From: Sphingobium sp. JS3065
GTDB taxonomy: Bacteria; Pseudomonadota; Alphaproteobacteria; Sphingomonadales; Sphingomonadaceae
Length of the DNA: 64,000 bases
Reading direction: 5' to 3'
NCBI RefSeq assembly: GCF_026427355.1
Contig: NZ_CP102664.1
Location: 1,922,001 to 1,986,000 of the forward strand
The translations under genes were made by a program, and so were the position numbers. Below are positions 1 through 9,626 of this stretch, piece by piece. The notes beneath the pieces were generated by a model. The model did not search any database, had not been told where the DNA came from, and saw only the letters and a program-made list of their open reading frames with translations. Position 1 is the stretch's first letter. Each line of letters starts with the position of its first letter.

Positions 1-1
1 T

Positions 2-2074
2 CTCACCGAACTCGGCATATTCTCGGTCATGTGGTCGGAGCATTGCTCATACAAAAGCTCGCGCATCCATTTGAAGAAGTTGCCGACCGAAGGGCCGCAG
101 GTCATTTGCGGCCCCGGCGAGAATGCGGGCGTTGTCGACATTGGCGACGGCCAGGCCGCGATCTTCAAGATGGAAAGCCACAACCACCCGTCCTACATCG
201 AACCCTATCAGGGCGCGGCGACGGGCGTGGGCGGCATATTGCGCGACGTGTTCACCATGGGCGCGCGCCCGGTGGCGAACATGAACGCGCTGCGTTTCGG
301 GCGGCCCGATCACCCCAAGATGAAGCATCTCATCAGCGGCGTGGTGCATGGCATCGGCGGCTACGGCAATTGCGTGGGCGTGCCGACCGTAGGCGGCGAG
401 GTGAATTTCCACCCCGCCTATGATGGCAATATCCTGGTCAACGCGATGACCGTGGGCGTCGCGGATACGGACAAGATTTTCTACAGCGCCGCGTCGGGCG
501 TCGGCAATCCCATCGTCTATGTCGGGTCGAAGACCGGCCGCGACGGCATTCATGGCGCGACCATGGCCTCCGCCGACTTCGGCGAGGATTCGGAAGAAAA
601 GCGCCCCACCGTGCAGGTGGGCGACCCCTTCACCGAGAAGCTGCTGATCGAAGCCTGCCTGGAACTGATGGCGTCCGACGCCATCGTCGCGATCCAGGAC
701 ATGGGCGCGGCGGGCCTCACCTCTTCCTCCGTGGAGATGGCGTCCAAGGGCGGCGTCGGCATCGAGCTGAACATGGACAAGGTGCCGCAGCGCGAAACCG
801 GCATGACCGCCTATGAAATGATGCTGTCCGAATCGCAGGAACGCATGCTGATGGTGCTGCAACCGGGCAAGGAAGCCTTTGCCGAAGCCATTTTCCGGAA
901 GTGGGAACTGGATTTCGCGGTGATCGGCCATGTAACCGACACCGGCCGCATGGTGCTGGTCCACAAGGGCGAGACGGTGTGCGACATTCCGCTCGCCCCG
1001 CTGGCCGACGATGCGCCGCTTTACGACCGTCCGGCGATGCCGAAGGACGAATATAGGATCTGGTCGGGCGTTCAGCCGCTGGGCGAAATCGCGGAAAGCG
1101 CCGACATCGGCGCGGATCTCGTCAAGCTGATGGGCTCGCCCGACATCGCCAGCCGCCGCTGGATCTGGGAACAATATGACCATATGGTCGGCGCCGACAC
1201 GGTGCAGCGGCCCGGCGGCGATGCGGCGGTGGTCCGCGTCCATGGCTCGCAAAAGGGCATTGCGATCAGCACCGACTGCACGCCGCGCTATTGCTATGCC
1301 GATCCCTATGAGGGCGGCAAGCAGGCGATCGCGGAATGCTATCGCAACATTTCAGCGGTCGGCGCGACCCCGCTGGCCGTCACCAACTGCCTCAACTTCG
1401 CCAATCCGCAGCGGCCGGAGATCATGGCCCAGTTCACCGGCTGCCTTGAGGGCATGGGTGACGCCTGCCGGGCGCTGGATTTCCCGATCGTGTCAGGCAA
1501 TGTGTCGCTTTACAATGAGTCCAAGGCGACCGGCGGCGGTTCCGCGATCCTGCCCACCCCGGCAATCGGCGGGATCGGCCTGCTCAAGGACGTCGACGTG
1601 ATGGCGACCGTCGCTTTCAAGAATGAGGGCGATGCGATCTGGGTCATCGGCGGCGAAGGGACGCATCTCGGCCAATCGATCTGGCTGCGGGAAATCGCCG
1701 GGCGGGAAGCGGGCGATGCGCCCAGGGTCGACCTGGCCGCAGAACGCGCCAACGCCGAAACCGTCCGCGCCCTGATCGCGGAAGGCAAGGTCAATGCGGT
1801 GCATGACATTTCCGACGGCGGCCTGGCTGTAGCCGTGACCGAAATGGCGTTGGCGGGCGGCATCGGCGCGGAATTGAGCGTCACGCTGACGACGGCAAGC
1901 GCCTTTGGCGAGGATCAGGGCCGCTACATCGTCGCCGCTGCCCAGGGCGTCGACATTCCGGGCGCCGTGAAGATCGGCGCCACCGGCGGCGACAAGGTCG
2001 TGGGCATGACGCTGGCCGACCTGCGCGACGCGCATGAGGGCTTCTTCCCGGCGCTGATGGATAGCGAACTGTAA
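2..2074 (+). CDS. purL: Phosphoribosylformylglycinamidine synthase subunit PurL (5' end outside window)
   Basis: This is the large subunit of FGAM synthase, which uses ATP and ammonia to convert FGAR to FGAM in purine biosynthesis; it works with PurQ and PurS. The frame is open from base 2, and the first visible residues [20 protein letters not shown] are the conserved N-terminal motif, so only a few tens of residues are missing upstream. Two tandem AIRS-type halves are visible, with the ATP-binding segment KMESHNHPS early in the first half. The absence of a fused glutaminase domain fits the small, three-component PurL of alphaproteobacteria. The ATG at base 29 lies inside the conserved motif and is not the true start. 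Confidence 0.96.
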   Translation, partial: LTELGIFSVMWSEHCSYKSSRIHLKKLPTEGPQVICGPGENAGVVDIGDGQAAIFKMESHNHPSYIEPYQGAATGVGGILRDVFTMGARPVANMNALRFGRPDHPKMKHLISGVVHGIGGYGNCVGVPTVGGEVNFHPAYDGNILVNAMTVGVADTDKIFYSAASGVGNPIVYVGSKTGRDGIHGATMASADFGEDSEEKRPTVQVGDPFTEKLLIEACLELMASDAIVAIQDMGAAGLTSSSVEMASKGGVGIELNMDKVPQRETGMTAYEMMLSESQERMLMVLQPGKEAFAEAIFRKWELDFAVIGHVTDTGRMVLVHKGETVCDIPLAPLADDAPLYDRPAMPKDEYRIWSGVQPLGEIAESADIGADLVKLMGSPDIASRRWIWEQYDHMVGADTVQRPGGDAAVVRVHGSQKGIAISTDCTPRYCYADPYEGGKQAIAECYRNISAVGATPLAVTNCLNFANPQRPEIMAQFTGCLEGMGDACRALDFPIVSGNVSLYNESKATGGGSAILPTPAIGGIGLLKDVDVMATVAFKNEGDAIWVIGGEGTHLGQSIWLREIAGREAGDAPRVDLAAERANAETVRALIAEGKVNAVHDISDGGLAVAVTEMALAGGIGAELSVTLTTASAFGEDQGRYIVAAAQGVDIPGAVKIGATGGDKVVGMTLADLRDAHEGFFPALMDSEL

Positions 2075-2077
2075 ACG

Positions 2078-2122
2078 ATACAAGGTGACGTGCTCCTGCG
2101 CAGGCAGGGGCGCGTCACTTAA
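2078..2122 (+). terminator. Imperfect inverted repeat after purL
   Basis: Outer arms GTGACG and CGTCAC enclose a smaller CTCCTGCGCAGG palindrome between the converging purL and methyltransferase genes. It could fold as a terminator, but no clear T-run follows it, so the role is uncertain. Confidence 0.35.
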
Positions 2123-2166
2123 CGTTGGCGGTTGGGCGATTACGGCCTTCGCTCCGATCAGCCCCG

Positions 2167-2934
2167 CTAACCCGCCCGCGTCACGCGGCCGAACAGCACC
2201 TGATAGACATCATCGCCGCCGCTCGCCTCGAAGGCAGCCATGACCCGGCGCAAATCCCTGGGCGGAAGCGGCCTGCGCCCTTCACCTGGCACCACCGCAC
2301 CGATGCCCTTCAGATGCGCGATCAGGCCCTTCGCTCCACCGCAGGGCAGGACATAATCCTCGTCAAAGGCAAAGGCATCCCCGAAGCGCGCCAGCATCTC
2401 GCGCAGCGTTTCCAGTGAGGGATAGTCCGGAATGCCGGCCCGCACCCCGCCAGCGTCATGCGCCCCGCGCCAGCGGGCGAAACTGCCCTGCCCCATAGTG
2501 GAGAAGATCAGGCTTCCCCCCGGCCGCAGCAATCCCGCCAGCCGGACAATGGCGCCCTCCAGATCGTCGAACCACTGGAAGGCCAGGCTGGAGAGGATGA
2601 GGTCGAACCACTCCCCCTCGAAAATCGGCGCTTCGCCGTCCATCGTCAGGAATGTGCCAGCGACCAGTCCGCCCTTCGCCGCCCGCGCCAGCATGTCCGG
2701 CGACAGGTCCGTCACCACCAGTTCCGCGCCCGGCCAACGCGCCTGGATGTCCCGCGTCAGGAAACCGGTGCCACAGCCGATCTCCAATATGCGGCCGACG
2801 CCGTCGGGCCTTTGCCTCTGCGCGAGATCGGCCACCAGCGCGGCGGCCAGCCGCTGCGGCCCGGCATGATCGTCATAACGCCCCGCCGCCGCGCCGAAAG
2901 CGTCGCTTATTCGTTGCTTGCGCCGACCATTCAT
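2167..2934 (-). CDS. BioC-like SAM-dependent methyltransferase (malonyl-ACP O-methyltransferase family)
   Basis: This is a class I methyltransferase of about 255 residues. Motif I is ILEIGCGTGFLT, an acidic post-I loop VVTDLSPDML follows, and the next motif is FDLILSSLAFQWFDD. The segment SSLAFQW and the overall length resemble BioC, which methylates malonyl-ACP to prime biotin synthesis. No other biotin gene is adjacent, so the substrate is inferred from family resemblance only. I chose the ATG at 2934 (MNGRRKQRISDAF) because BioC proteins begin there. Extension to 3003 is possible but would run almost to the start of the divergent DUF418 gene. Confidence 0.75.
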   Translation of the reverse strand: MNGRRKQRISDAFGAAAGRYDDHAGPQRLAAALVADLAQRQRPDGVGRILEIGCGTGFLTRDIQARWPGAELVVTDLSPDMLARAAKGGLVAGTFLTMDGEAPIFEGEWFDLILSSLAFQWFDDLEGAIVRLAGLLRPGGSLIFSTMGQGSFARWRGAHDAGGVRAGIPDYPSLETLREMLARFGDAFAFDEDYVLPCGGAKGLIAHLKGIGAVVPGEGRRPLPPRDLRRVMAAFEASGGDDVYQVLFGRVTRAG

Positions 2935-3008
2935 GGCTAGTCGCATTGACAGAGCCACGAGCCGATTTCCAGCCTCTTCAAGGCCCAATTCAAGGACAGC
3001 CACGACCG

Positions 3009-4253
3009 ATGACCGCCCCCTCTTCCCGGATTCCCGCCATGGACGTGCTGCGCGGCTGCGCGGTCATGGGAATCCTCTGGATGAACATCGCGGCCTTCGC
3101 CCTGCCGGAACAGGCCTATTTCAGCCCGGCGGCGGCTGGGCCGCTTTCCATGGGCGACATCGCCTTCTGGACGGTCAGTTTCATGGCTGTCGACGGCAAG
3201 ATGCGGGCGCTGTTCTCCATGCTGTTCGGCGCGTCGATGCTGCTGCTGATCGACCGGGAGGAAATGGCCGGGCGTGACGGGCGGCGGGCGCAGGTGATCC
3301 GAGCCGCCTGGCTGTTCGTCTTCGGCCTGGCCCATTATCTGCTGCTGTGGTGGGGCGACATATTGATGATCTATGCGCTGGTCGGCCTGAACGCGCTGCT
3401 GTTCGTGCGGATGGAGCCGCTGGCGCTCGTCAAATGGGCCTTTCTCTTCTTCCTGGCGCATTTCCTGGTGTGCGCGGGGTTCATCGGCACGCTCTACGCC
3501 TGGGGCCATGCCGCCACCGCGCCTGGCGCGGCAGCAGACATCAGCGCGGGTTTCGCCGATTTCATCGCTTCGCTTTCCGATCCGGCGCATCCAGCGATCC
3601 GAAGCGAATATATGATCTATGGCGGCGGCTATGCCGGGATTTTCCTGCATCATGTCGCCCTGTTCGGCCGCCAATGGCTGACGACTTTGCCGTTCATCGC
3701 CTTCGACACGCTGGGCTTCATGCTGTTGGGCATGGCGATGTTGAAGAGCGGCTTCCTGACCGGACGCTGGCAGGCGGAGCAATATTGGCGGACCGCGCGG
3801 CATTGTTTCCTGATCGGGCTGATCCCGATGGCGGCGCTTGCGGCCTGGATCATTTCCAGCCGATTCTCTCCGCTCACGACGCTGGGGTCGGTGCTGGCCT
3901 GGTCCTTCCCCTTCCGCATCCCGCTGGCCGTGGGTTGGGCGGCCCTGATCCTGTGGCTGTTCACGCGCCATCGCAACCGGGCCGTCATGGCGCGAATCGC
4001 CGCGGTCGGGCGGCTGGCGCTCAGCAACTATCTGGGCAGCAGCCTTTTCATGTGCGCGATCTTCTACGGCTGGGGGCTTGGGCTGTTCGGCCATGTTCCG
4101 CATCGTTCCATGCCGTTGTTCGTCGTGGCGGCATGGGCGGTCATGCTGGTCTGGTCGCCGCTATGGCAGAGGCGATTCGCGTTGGGGCCGGCGGAATGGC
4201 TGTGGCGCAGCCTGGCTCGCCGCCAAACGCAAAAGATTCGCAACAGCGGCTGA
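3009..4253 (+). CDS. DUF418 domain membrane protein
   Basis: This is a polytopic inner-membrane protein of about 414 residues. The N-terminus (RIPAMDVLRGCAVMGILWMN) has the RxxxxDxLRG-type signature shared by DUF418 proteins and acyltransferase-3-like membrane proteins. Many hydrophobic segments follow, and the C-terminal DUF418 part contains GRLALSNYLGSSLF and FGPLEW-like GPAEWLWRSL. The family's biochemical role is not established. The ATG at 3009 puts the family signature at the N-terminus; an upstream open frame runs antisense through the methyltransferase gene and was not used. The gene is divergent from the methyltransferase. Confidence 0.85.
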   Translation: MTAPSSRIPAMDVLRGCAVMGILWMNIAAFALPEQAYFSPAAAGPLSMGDIAFWTVSFMAVDGKMRALFSMLFGASMLLLIDREEMAGRDGRRAQVIRAAWLFVFGLAHYLLLWWGDILMIYALVGLNALLFVRMEPLALVKWAFLFFLAHFLVCAGFIGTLYAWGHAATAPGAAADISAGFADFIASLSDPAHPAIRSEYMIYGGGYAGIFLHHVALFGRQWLTTLPFIAFDTLGFMLLGMAMLKSGFLTGRWQAEQYWRTARHCFLIGLIPMAALAAWIISSRFSPLTTLGSVLAWSFPFRIPLAVGWAALILWLFTRHRNRAVMARIAAVGRLALSNYLGSSLFMCAIFYGWGLGLFGHVPHRSMPLFVVAAWAVMLVWSPLWQRRFALGPAEWLWRSLARRQTQKIRNSG

Positions 4254-4307
4254 ATCTCTATTGCGACCTATTATCATCTGCGCTATCTCCACGTTCAGGA
4301 GATTTGC

Positions 4308-4478
4308 ATGGTTGTCTGTGTCTGCAATGCCATTCGTGAAAAGGATCTGAAAGAGGTCGCCCGCGAAGGTTGCGCCACTCCGTGCAGCGCTTATGCGCGC
4401 CTGGGACGTCGGCCCAAATGCGGCCAGTGCGTGCCCTTCGCCCGCACGATCATCGCGGCGGAGCGCGCTTCCATTTAA
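4308..4478 (+). CDS. bfd: Bacterioferritin-associated ferredoxin (Bfd)
   Basis: This small ORF of 56 residues begins MVVCVCNAIREKDL and ends ERASI. It carries the four Bfd cysteines in the order C4-x-C6 and C38-x2-C41 (CGQC), which bind a [2Fe-2S] cluster. Bfd donates electrons to bacterioferritin heme to reduce and release stored iron. A clear AGGAG ribosome-binding site lies 7 bases upstream. The bacterioferritin gene follows 148 bases downstream in the same direction, which supports the assignment. The gene is easily missed because of its length. Confidence 0.93.
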   Translation: MVVCVCNAIREKDLKEVAREGCATPCSAYARLGRRPKCGQCVPFARTIIAAERASI

Positions 4479-4564
4479 AGCCATTGCGAGTCAGGCGCAT
4501 CCGACTGACGCGAACTTGACGCAATAGCGCAACAAAAAATGGCGGATTTCCGCGGCTTTCCGGA

Positions 4565-4593
4565 TTAACAAACGGAAACGAAACGCTTATGAT
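4565..4593 (+). promoter_or_regulatory. Putative sigma-70 promoter of bfr
   Basis: TTAACA (4565-4570) and TATGAT (4588-4593) are separated by 17 bases, close to the -35/-10 consensus, about 30 bases before the bfr start. This suggests bfr has its own promoter in addition to any read-through from bfd. Confidence 0.6.
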
Positions 4594-4626
4594 CCCGGCA
4601 CTTCCTTACAGCCGGAGAAGAACGCC

Positions 4627-5106
4627 ATGAAGGGCGACGCCAAGGTCATCGAATATCTGAACGAGGTTCTCAAGAACGAGCTGACCGCGATCAACCAATA
4701 TTTCCTCCACTATCGCATGCTGAACCATTGGGGCATCGAGAAGCTGGCCAAGTTCGAATATGAGGAATCGATCGACGAGATGAAGCACGCCGACAAGCTG
4801 GCGGAGCGCATCCTGTTCCTGGACGGACTGCCCAATTTCCAGTTGCTCGGCCGCCTGAAGATCGGGGAGACGGTGGAGGAAATATTGAAGGCCGACCTCG
4901 AACTGGAATATGAAGCCCTGCCGGTGCTGAAGGACGCCATCGCCTATTGCGAATCGATCCGCGACTATGTGAGCCGCGATCTGTTCCAGCACATCCTCGA
5001 AAGCGAGGAAGAGCATGTCGACACGCTGGAAACCCAGTTCGAGATGATCGACCGCATGGGCATCCAGAATTATATCCAGCTACAGAGCAAGGCGGCCGAG
5101 GAATAA
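4627..5106 (+). CDS. bfr: Bacterioferritin
   Basis: This 159-residue heme-containing ferritin forms the 24-subunit cytoplasmic iron-storage shell. The ferroxidase ligands are visible: E18, E51, H54, E94 and the ExxH pair near 126-129. The heme ligand M52 sits in IDEMKHAD. Length and residue positions match E. coli Bfr closely. It follows bfd, its electron-donating partner, and a near-consensus promoter lies upstream. The ribosome-binding region is the GGAG in CCGGAGAAG. Confidence 0.97.
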   Translation: MKGDAKVIEYLNEVLKNELTAINQYFLHYRMLNHWGIEKLAKFEYEESIDEMKHADKLAERILFLDGLPNFQLLGRLKIGETVEEILKADLELEYEALPVLKDAIAYCESIRDYVSRDLFQHILESEEEHVDTLETQFEMIDRMGIQNYIQLQSKAAEE

Positions 5107-5154
5107 GGGTTCAAGGGGGGGCGGCCCGTCGGGCGCGCCCGCCCCTCTCCTCCG

Positions 5155-5562
5155 TCAGATCAGCGAATCCAGCAAGCCAATCAGCGGCAAGTCCGCTGGC
5201 GGCATGTCCAGCGCGTACATTTGCGCGGGCCTAACCCATTGGAGCGCGGTCGCGTGCCGCGCTTCGGGGATGCCCTGCCATTTGCGGCAGACATAAAGCA
5301 ACAGCAGCAGATGGCGGTCGCCCAGCGGCTCGCTCGCGAAGGTCGCGGGCGCGAGGCAGCTTGCATGGGTGCGGATGCCCAGTTCCTCCTCCAACTCGCG
5401 GATCAATGCGATTTCAGGCGCTTCTCCCGGCTCCACCTTGCCGCCGGGGAATTCCCATAGGTGCGCCATCGGCTTTCCCGGCGGGCGCTGCTGCAAAAGA
5501 ACACGGCCATCCGCGTCGACCAGGGCGGCTGCAACCACCAGCAGGGGAGAAATTATCGTCAT
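5155..5562 (-). CDS. mutT: MutT-type Nudix hydrolase (8-oxo-dGTP diphosphatase)
   Basis: This Nudix protein of 135 residues probably removes 8-oxo-dGTP from the nucleotide pool and so prevents A:T to C:G transversions. The Nudix box is complete (GGKVEPGE, then RELEEELGI), and the MutT-like segments LLQQRPPGKPMAHLWEFPGG and the C-terminal LQWVRP are present. The ATG at 5562 gives the usual MutT length and N-terminus (MTIISPLLVV). The longer upstream frame overlaps the Flp pilin gene on the other strand and was not used. Confidence 0.9.
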   Translation of the reverse strand: MTIISPLLVVAAALVDADGRVLLQQRPPGKPMAHLWEFPGGKVEPGEAPEIALIRELEEELGIRTHASCLAPATFASEPLGDRHLLLLLYVCRKWQGIPEARHATALQWVRPAQMYALDMPPADLPLIGLLDSLI

Positions 5563-5628
5563 GATGATCCGACTTGAGGGGTTTGTTAACTCTGCCGCTT
5601 TTACAAGGGCATTTGGGGCTGTGTGTAA

Positions 5629-5826
5629 ATGGGGTGCGGCATGCGGGCGTTGTTTAGAAACTTCAGCTTTTGGAAGCTGATCTATTGTCAACGCGGCGCG
5701 ACGGCGGTGGAGTATGGATTGATCCTCGCCCTCATCTGCCTTGCCATAATCGGCGCCATGTCGAACGTCGCCAATAAGACCATCGGCATGTGGAACAATG
5801 TCACCACAGAAGTTCTGGCGCATTAA
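5629..5826 (+). CDS. Flp family type IVb pilin, divergent copy
   Basis: This is a small pilin of 65 residues, or 61 if the ATG at 5641 is used. It has the Flp signature GATAVEYGLI followed by a hydrophobic helix (LALICLAIIGAMS) and a short polar tail. The glycine before ATAVEYG marks the expected prepilin-peptidase cleavage site. The leader (RNFSFWKLIYCQR) is longer and more hydrophobic than that of the second copy, so it may be a minor pilin. The matching assembly genes are about 50 kb away at 56.0-63.1 kb. Confidence 0.82.
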   Translation: MGCGMRALFRNFSFWKLIYCQRGATAVEYGLILALICLAIIGAMSNVANKTIGMWNNVTTEVLAH

Positions 5827-5964
5827 CCATCTATATCTGACACCCCTTTCATCTCATTAAATCTTTATCAACCCACCCCCGCTACATCAATCGAAGCTGA
5901 CCTTCATTTCAAGCGGGGGGCGGCCGGGTAGTTAAACGTGTAACTTGAGGCAAGGAGACTTCCA

Positions 5965-6126
5965 ATGCAGTTCATCCGCAAGATGATGAAGAACGAAAAG
6001 GGTGCGACCGCTATTGAATATGGCCTGATCGCCGCGCTCATCGCTGTCGCCGCCATCGGCGCCATGTCCAGCCTGGGCGACAAGCTCGGCAACACCTTCA
6101 ACAATGTCTCGGGCAACCTGAAGTAA
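5965..6126 (+). CDS. Flp family type IVb pilin (probable major pilin)
   Basis: This ORF of 53 residues begins MQFIRKMMKNEKGATAIEYG. It has a short basic leader, the G/ATAIEYGLI prepilin processing site and a single hydrophobic helix ending in FNNVSGNLK. It is a typical Flp/Fap pilin: after cleavage by a CpaA-type peptidase it would polymerise into a Tad adhesive pilus. A good AGGAG ribosome-binding site lies upstream and a strong intrinsic terminator follows, consistent with a highly expressed short transcript. The gene falls below common ORF-length cut-offs. Confidence 0.93.
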   Translation: MQFIRKMMKNEKGATAIEYGLIAALIAVAAIGAMSSLGDKLGNTFNNVSGNLK

Positions 6127-6143
6127 GCTCGAACGCATTGACG

Positions 6144-6182
6144 AAAAAAGGGCGACGGAAGCAATTCCGTCGCCCTTTTTAT
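6144..6182 (+). terminator. Rho-independent terminator after the Flp pilin gene
   Basis: AAAGGGCGACGG and CCGTCGCCCTTT form a perfect 12-base stem around an 8-base loop, followed by T residues. A-rich sequence on the other side makes it usable in both directions between the convergent pilin and M48 protease genes. Confidence 0.93.
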
Positions 6183-6193
6183 TGCTCTCCCCC

Positions 6194-7672
6194 TCACCAG
6201 GTGACGATCTTCACACGCTGACCCGGCCGGAGCACGCTGCTGGCCGTCAAGGCGTTGATCGTCCGGAAACGGTCCGTCGCGTAATCCGCATAAGCCATCC
6301 GCTTGGCGAGCGACTGGACAGTGTCGCCAGCCTTTACGGTGACGACGTCGACCCTACGCGGCTTGATCGCAGCCGCCTCCTGCGGGGAAAGGCGCTGCAC
6401 CGACTGGACCATGGCCGAAAAGGGGCCGAATCCCTGACCCGCCGCCGTCAGCAGCAGGAAATGATAGGCTTTCCCGCCACCGAAATCATAAGCGAAGACG
6501 GTCGCATCGACCTGGCTGGACTGGGTGCTGGCCCGGACGGTGCGCCAGGCCGCGGGAAGCCCGTTCACCGTGGTGCGGCGGACCTCGCCGGGCGGAACGC
6601 CGCCATTGCCGCCGCCCAGCTTCGCGAAGACCGAACCGATATAGGCGGACAGATCGCCATTATAGGCAGCGGCGCCGAACTGCGCCTGCCCGCCCGATCC
6701 CGCGACGGTCACGGCGCTTGCGCCATTTTCCATGCCGAAGCCCGAAGGCGCGGTGAAGCTCAGCTTCAAATCGGGATGACGGAAACGGTTGCCCTCGATC
6801 ACGCCCTGTTTCGGATCGTCGCCGTATAATATGCCGTCCAAGGCATTCAGAAACGCATCCCGGTTGCGCACGGTGCCGGTCGACCCGCTGGCGGTGGCAT
6901 TGCGCGCCGCCCGCCCGACGCGGGAGGCCGGATCGGGGTGCGTGCTGGCCCATTCCGGCACGGAGCGCGAACTGCCCGCGACCCTGGCGTCCAGGCTGCT
7001 CTGCGCCGCGAGGGAGGCCAGCATGGTCGAGAGAGCCTTGGGATCGTAGCCGCCCGAAGCGAGGTAACGAATGCCCAGATCGTCCGCCTCATATTCCTGG
7101 CTGCGGGAGAATTTGAGCGTCAGCAACTGGCTGCCCTGGCCGATCCCCTTTTGCAGCAGGCCGGTAAGCCCCGAATCGCCCAGCAGCGCGCCGGTCAGCA
7201 CTTGGAGCAGCGTGCCGCCAATGGCGTTGCGTTGCGCCGCCTGCTGCCGCCGCTGGCCATGCTGGGCCGCGACATGGCCGATTTCATGGCCGAGCACGCC
7301 CGCAAGCTCCGCCTCGTCGTTCATCAGCGCCAAGAGCTGCCGCGTGACATAGACATAGCCGCCGGGAATGGCGAAGGCGTTGTTCACCGGTGAATTGAGC
7401 AGGGTGACGGTGAAATCCCCCTGCGCGTTGGACAGGCCGGACTGGACCGCGATCCGGCGGCCCACGCCCTCCACATATTTCGCCTGCGGTCCGGCATAGG
7501 CGCCGCTAAATTCGTTAAGAAGCTGGGGATGCTGCTTGGCGCCTGCTTCCTTTTCCTGCGGGCTGATCGACGAAACCGTGCGAATCGCCCGCTGCTGGCT
7601 GATCGCGGACGGCGCGGCGGCCAGGGCAATCAAGCCCAGCCCCGCATAAGCCAGAGATGATAAGTGCTTCAC
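6194..7672 (-). CDS. M48 family metalloprotease with C-terminal LysM-like domain
   Basis: This exported zinc protease of 492 residues has a signal peptide (LAYAGLGLIALAAA) that probably ends near residue 25. The zinc motif is HEIGH at 129-133, and a downstream ligand glutamate sits in RSQEYEADDLG, as in BepA/Loi-type periplasmic M48 proteases. The last 50 residues (VKAGDTVQSLAKRM ... LRPGQRVKIV) look like a LysM domain, which would tether the enzyme to peptidoglycan. A role in outer-membrane protein quality control is inferred from family members. The start is GTG, supported by AGGAGGG just upstream. Confidence 0.87.
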   Translation of the reverse strand: MKHLSSLAYAGLGLIALAAAPSAISQQRAIRTVSSISPQEKEAGAKQHPQLLNEFSGAYAGPQAKYVEGVGRRIAVQSGLSNAQGDFTVTLLNSPVNNAFAIPGGYVYVTRQLLALMNDEAELAGVLGHEIGHVAAQHGQRRQQAAQRNAIGGTLLQVLTGALLGDSGLTGLLQKGIGQGSQLLTLKFSRSQEYEADDLGIRYLASGGYDPKALSTMLASLAAQSSLDARVAGSSRSVPEWASTHPDPASRVGRAARNATASGSTGTVRNRDAFLNALDGILYGDDPKQGVIEGNRFRHPDLKLSFTAPSGFGMENGASAVTVAGSGGQAQFGAAAYNGDLSAYIGSVFAKLGGGNGGVPPGEVRRTTVNGLPAAWRTVRASTQSSQVDATVFAYDFGGGKAYHFLLLTAAGQGFGPFSAMVQSVQRLSPQEAAAIKPRRVDVVTVKAGDTVQSLAKRMAYADYATDRFRTINALTASSVLRPGQRVKIVTW

Positions 7673-7752
7673 GCTACCCTCCTGCCTCCCCTGTTACCAT
7701 GGCGTAACGAGGGATAGCAGCCGCAAGTTCCCCAAAACAGGGGGCTTATCGG

Positions 7753-8697
7753 TCACACGCCGATGGCGAGGAACTTGTCGGCGCGATCGGTGCGCAGCGC
7801 GTCGGCGCTCATGCCGGAAAGCGAATCCAGTTCCTGGCCGATGGCCGCGCCCAGACTGGCGATCGCCTGCACCGGCTCACGATGGGCGCCGCCGATCGGC
7901 TCCGGAACGATGCGGTCGATGACGCCCAGCGATTTCAGATGCTGCGCCGTGACCTGCATGGCGGTGGCGGCGTCGCTGGCCTTTTCCGCCGTGCGCCAGA
8001 GGATAGAGGCGCAGCCTTCGGGCGAGATCACCGAATAGACCGCATGTTCGAACATCAGCACGCGATTGGCCGCCGCCAACGCCACAGCGCCGCCAGAGCC
8101 GCCCTCCCCCACCACGGCGGCCACCATCGGCACGCCAAGGGCGAGGCATTGTTCGGTCGAGCGGGCGATGGCCTCCGCCTGTCCGCGTTCCTCCGCCTGC
8201 ACGCCGGGGAAAGCGCCCGACGTATCGACCAGCGTCACCACCGGCAGGTCGAAACGGTCGGCAAGCTGCATCAGGCGGATCGCCTTGCGATAGCCCTCCG
8301 GCTTGGCCATGCCGAAATTGTGTCGGACGCGGCTGGCCGTATCGTCGCCCTTTTCATGGCCGATCACGACCACGCGCCGGTCGCCCAAAGTCGCGAAGCC
8401 GCCGATGATCGCCTGATCGTCCGAAAAGGCGCGGTCCCCGGCCAGGGGCATGAAATTGTCGAACATGCCCGCGACATAATCCTTGAAATGCGGGCGGTCG
8501 GGATGGCGCGCCACCTGCGTCTTCTGCCAGGGCGACAGCTTCGCATAGGTGTCGACCAGCATTTTCGCAGCGCGCTGCTCCAGCCTGTCGATCTCGCCGC
8601 TGATGTCGATGTCGCCCGCATTGGCGGTGGCGCGCAGTTCGATGATCCGCGCTTCCAGTTCCGCGATGGGCTTTTCGAATTCGAGAAAACTAACCAT
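7753..8697 (-). CDS. accA: Acetyl-CoA carboxylase carboxyltransferase subunit alpha
   Basis: AccA forms the carboxyltransferase of acetyl-CoA carboxylase with AccD; it transfers CO2 from carboxybiotin to acetyl-CoA in the first step of fatty acid synthesis. The 314-residue length is typical. Conserved segments are visible, including [15 protein letters not shown] at the N-terminus, VVVIGHEKG, the crotonase-like core GEGGSGGA and [11 protein letters not shown]. The gene is 11 bases downstream of xerD on the same strand and may be co-transcribed with it. Confidence 0.96.
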   Translation of the reverse strand: MVSFLEFEKPIAELEARIIELRATANAGDIDISGEIDRLEQRAAKMLVDTYAKLSPWQKTQVARHPDRPHFKDYVAGMFDNFMPLAGDRAFSDDQAIIGGFATLGDRRVVVIGHEKGDDTASRVRHNFGMAKPEGYRKAIRLMQLADRFDLPVVTLVDTSGAFPGVQAEERGQAEAIARSTEQCLALGVPMVAAVVGEGGSGGAVALAAANRVLMFEHAVYSVISPEGCASILWRTAEKASDAATAMQVTAQHLKSLGVIDRIVPEPIGGAHREPVQAIASLGAAIGQELDSLSGMSADALRTDRADKFLAIGV

Positions 8698-8708
8698 GGG
8701 GCATGGCG

Positions 8709-9626
8709 TTAGGGCGGAGAAACGTCGCCGTCAACGCGCCGATGCGTCATGCTGGCCAGTGGATGGCGGCTGTTGACCAGTTCGACCAGCCGGCGGCTGT
8801 CGACATGGGTATAGATTTGCGTGGTGCCGATGTCGGCATGGCCCAGCATGGACTGCAAGGCGCGCAGGTCCGCCCCGCCCTCCAGCAAATGGGTGGCGAA
8901 GGCGTGGCGCAGCACATGGGGGCTGACCCGTTCGGGCGCGATTCCGGCGGCGGCGGCCAGCGCCTTCACCATTTGGTAGAGGCGGATGCGGCTGACATGG
9001 CTCTTGCCGGAGGGGAAGAGCCAGGGGCTGTCGGCGGGCACATGGTGCAGCCAGGCGGCGACGGCGGCGCGGGCGCGGTCGGAAATCGGCACCAGCCGTT
9101 CGCGGGCGCCCTTGCCCTTCAGGATCAGGAAGGGCCGGTCGGACGCCAATGCGCGGCGCGGCAGCGACATCAATTCGGTCGCACGCAGGCCTGACCCGTA
9201 AAGCAATTCGATCAGCGCGGACAGGCGCAGGTCGAGCGGCGAAGGATGCTCTACATCCAGCTTTCCGGCGATCAGCGCGAACAGCGAATCCACCTCCTGC
9301 GTCGAGAGGATCTTGGGCAGCGAACGACGGGTCGCAGGACGCGGCAGGGCGGCGGAGGGATTGTCGGCCCGCAGCCCCTCCTCCTCCAGAAAGGCGTAGA
9401 AGGCGCGCAGGGCGGAGGATTTGCGCGCCACCGAGGAGGCGGCCAGTTCCGCCCAGGCCGTCGCCAGTTCGGCTATGCCCTCCTTGGTCGCACTGGCAAG
9501 GCCGCCGACAATCTCCCCCGCGCCCGTCAGATCGGCACGATAGGCCAACAGCGTGTTGCGGGATGCGCCCCGTTCGGCCGCCATCATCTCCAGAAATCGG
9601 TCGATGAGCGCGGCATCCTCGCCCAT
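8709..9626 (-). CDS. xerD: Site-specific tyrosine recombinase XerD
   Basis: This is a tyrosine recombinase of 305 residues which, with XerC, resolves chromosome dimers at dif. The N-terminal SAM-like DNA-binding domain begins [19 protein letters not shown]. The catalytic domain carries the first arginine in [10 protein letters not shown], the lysine in KGKGARER, the HxxR in [12 protein letters not shown], the [14 protein letters not shown] box and its nucleophilic tyrosine. The order and spacing are XerD-like. No integrase-type cargo or att sites are nearby. Its ATG overlaps the stop codon of the upstream gene, suggesting translational coupling. Confidence 0.9.
   Translation of the reverse strand: MGEDAALIDRFLEMMAAERGASRNTLLAYRADLTGAGEIVGGLASATKEGIAELATAWAELAASSVARKSSALRAFYAFLEEEGLRADNPSAALPRPATRRSLPKILSTQEVDSLFALIAGKLDVEHPSPLDLRLSALIELLYGSGLRATELMSLPRRALASDRPFLILKGKGARERLVPISDRARAAVAAWLHHVPADSPWLFPSGKSHVSRIRLYQMVKALAAAAGIAPERVSPHVLRHAFATHLLEGGADLRALQSMLGHADIGTTQIYTHVDSRRLVELVNSRHPLASMTHRRVDGDVSPP

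Noticed and set aside
2652..3008. N-terminal extension of the DUF418 protein
   Set aside because: The added 119 residues are arginine/proline-rich shadow sequence of the methyltransferase gene; the family signature begins at the ATG at 3009.
8709..9626. XerD as an integrase of a mobile element
   Set aside because: It has chromosomal XerD motifs and housekeeping neighbours, with no att sites, excision genes or tRNA nearby.
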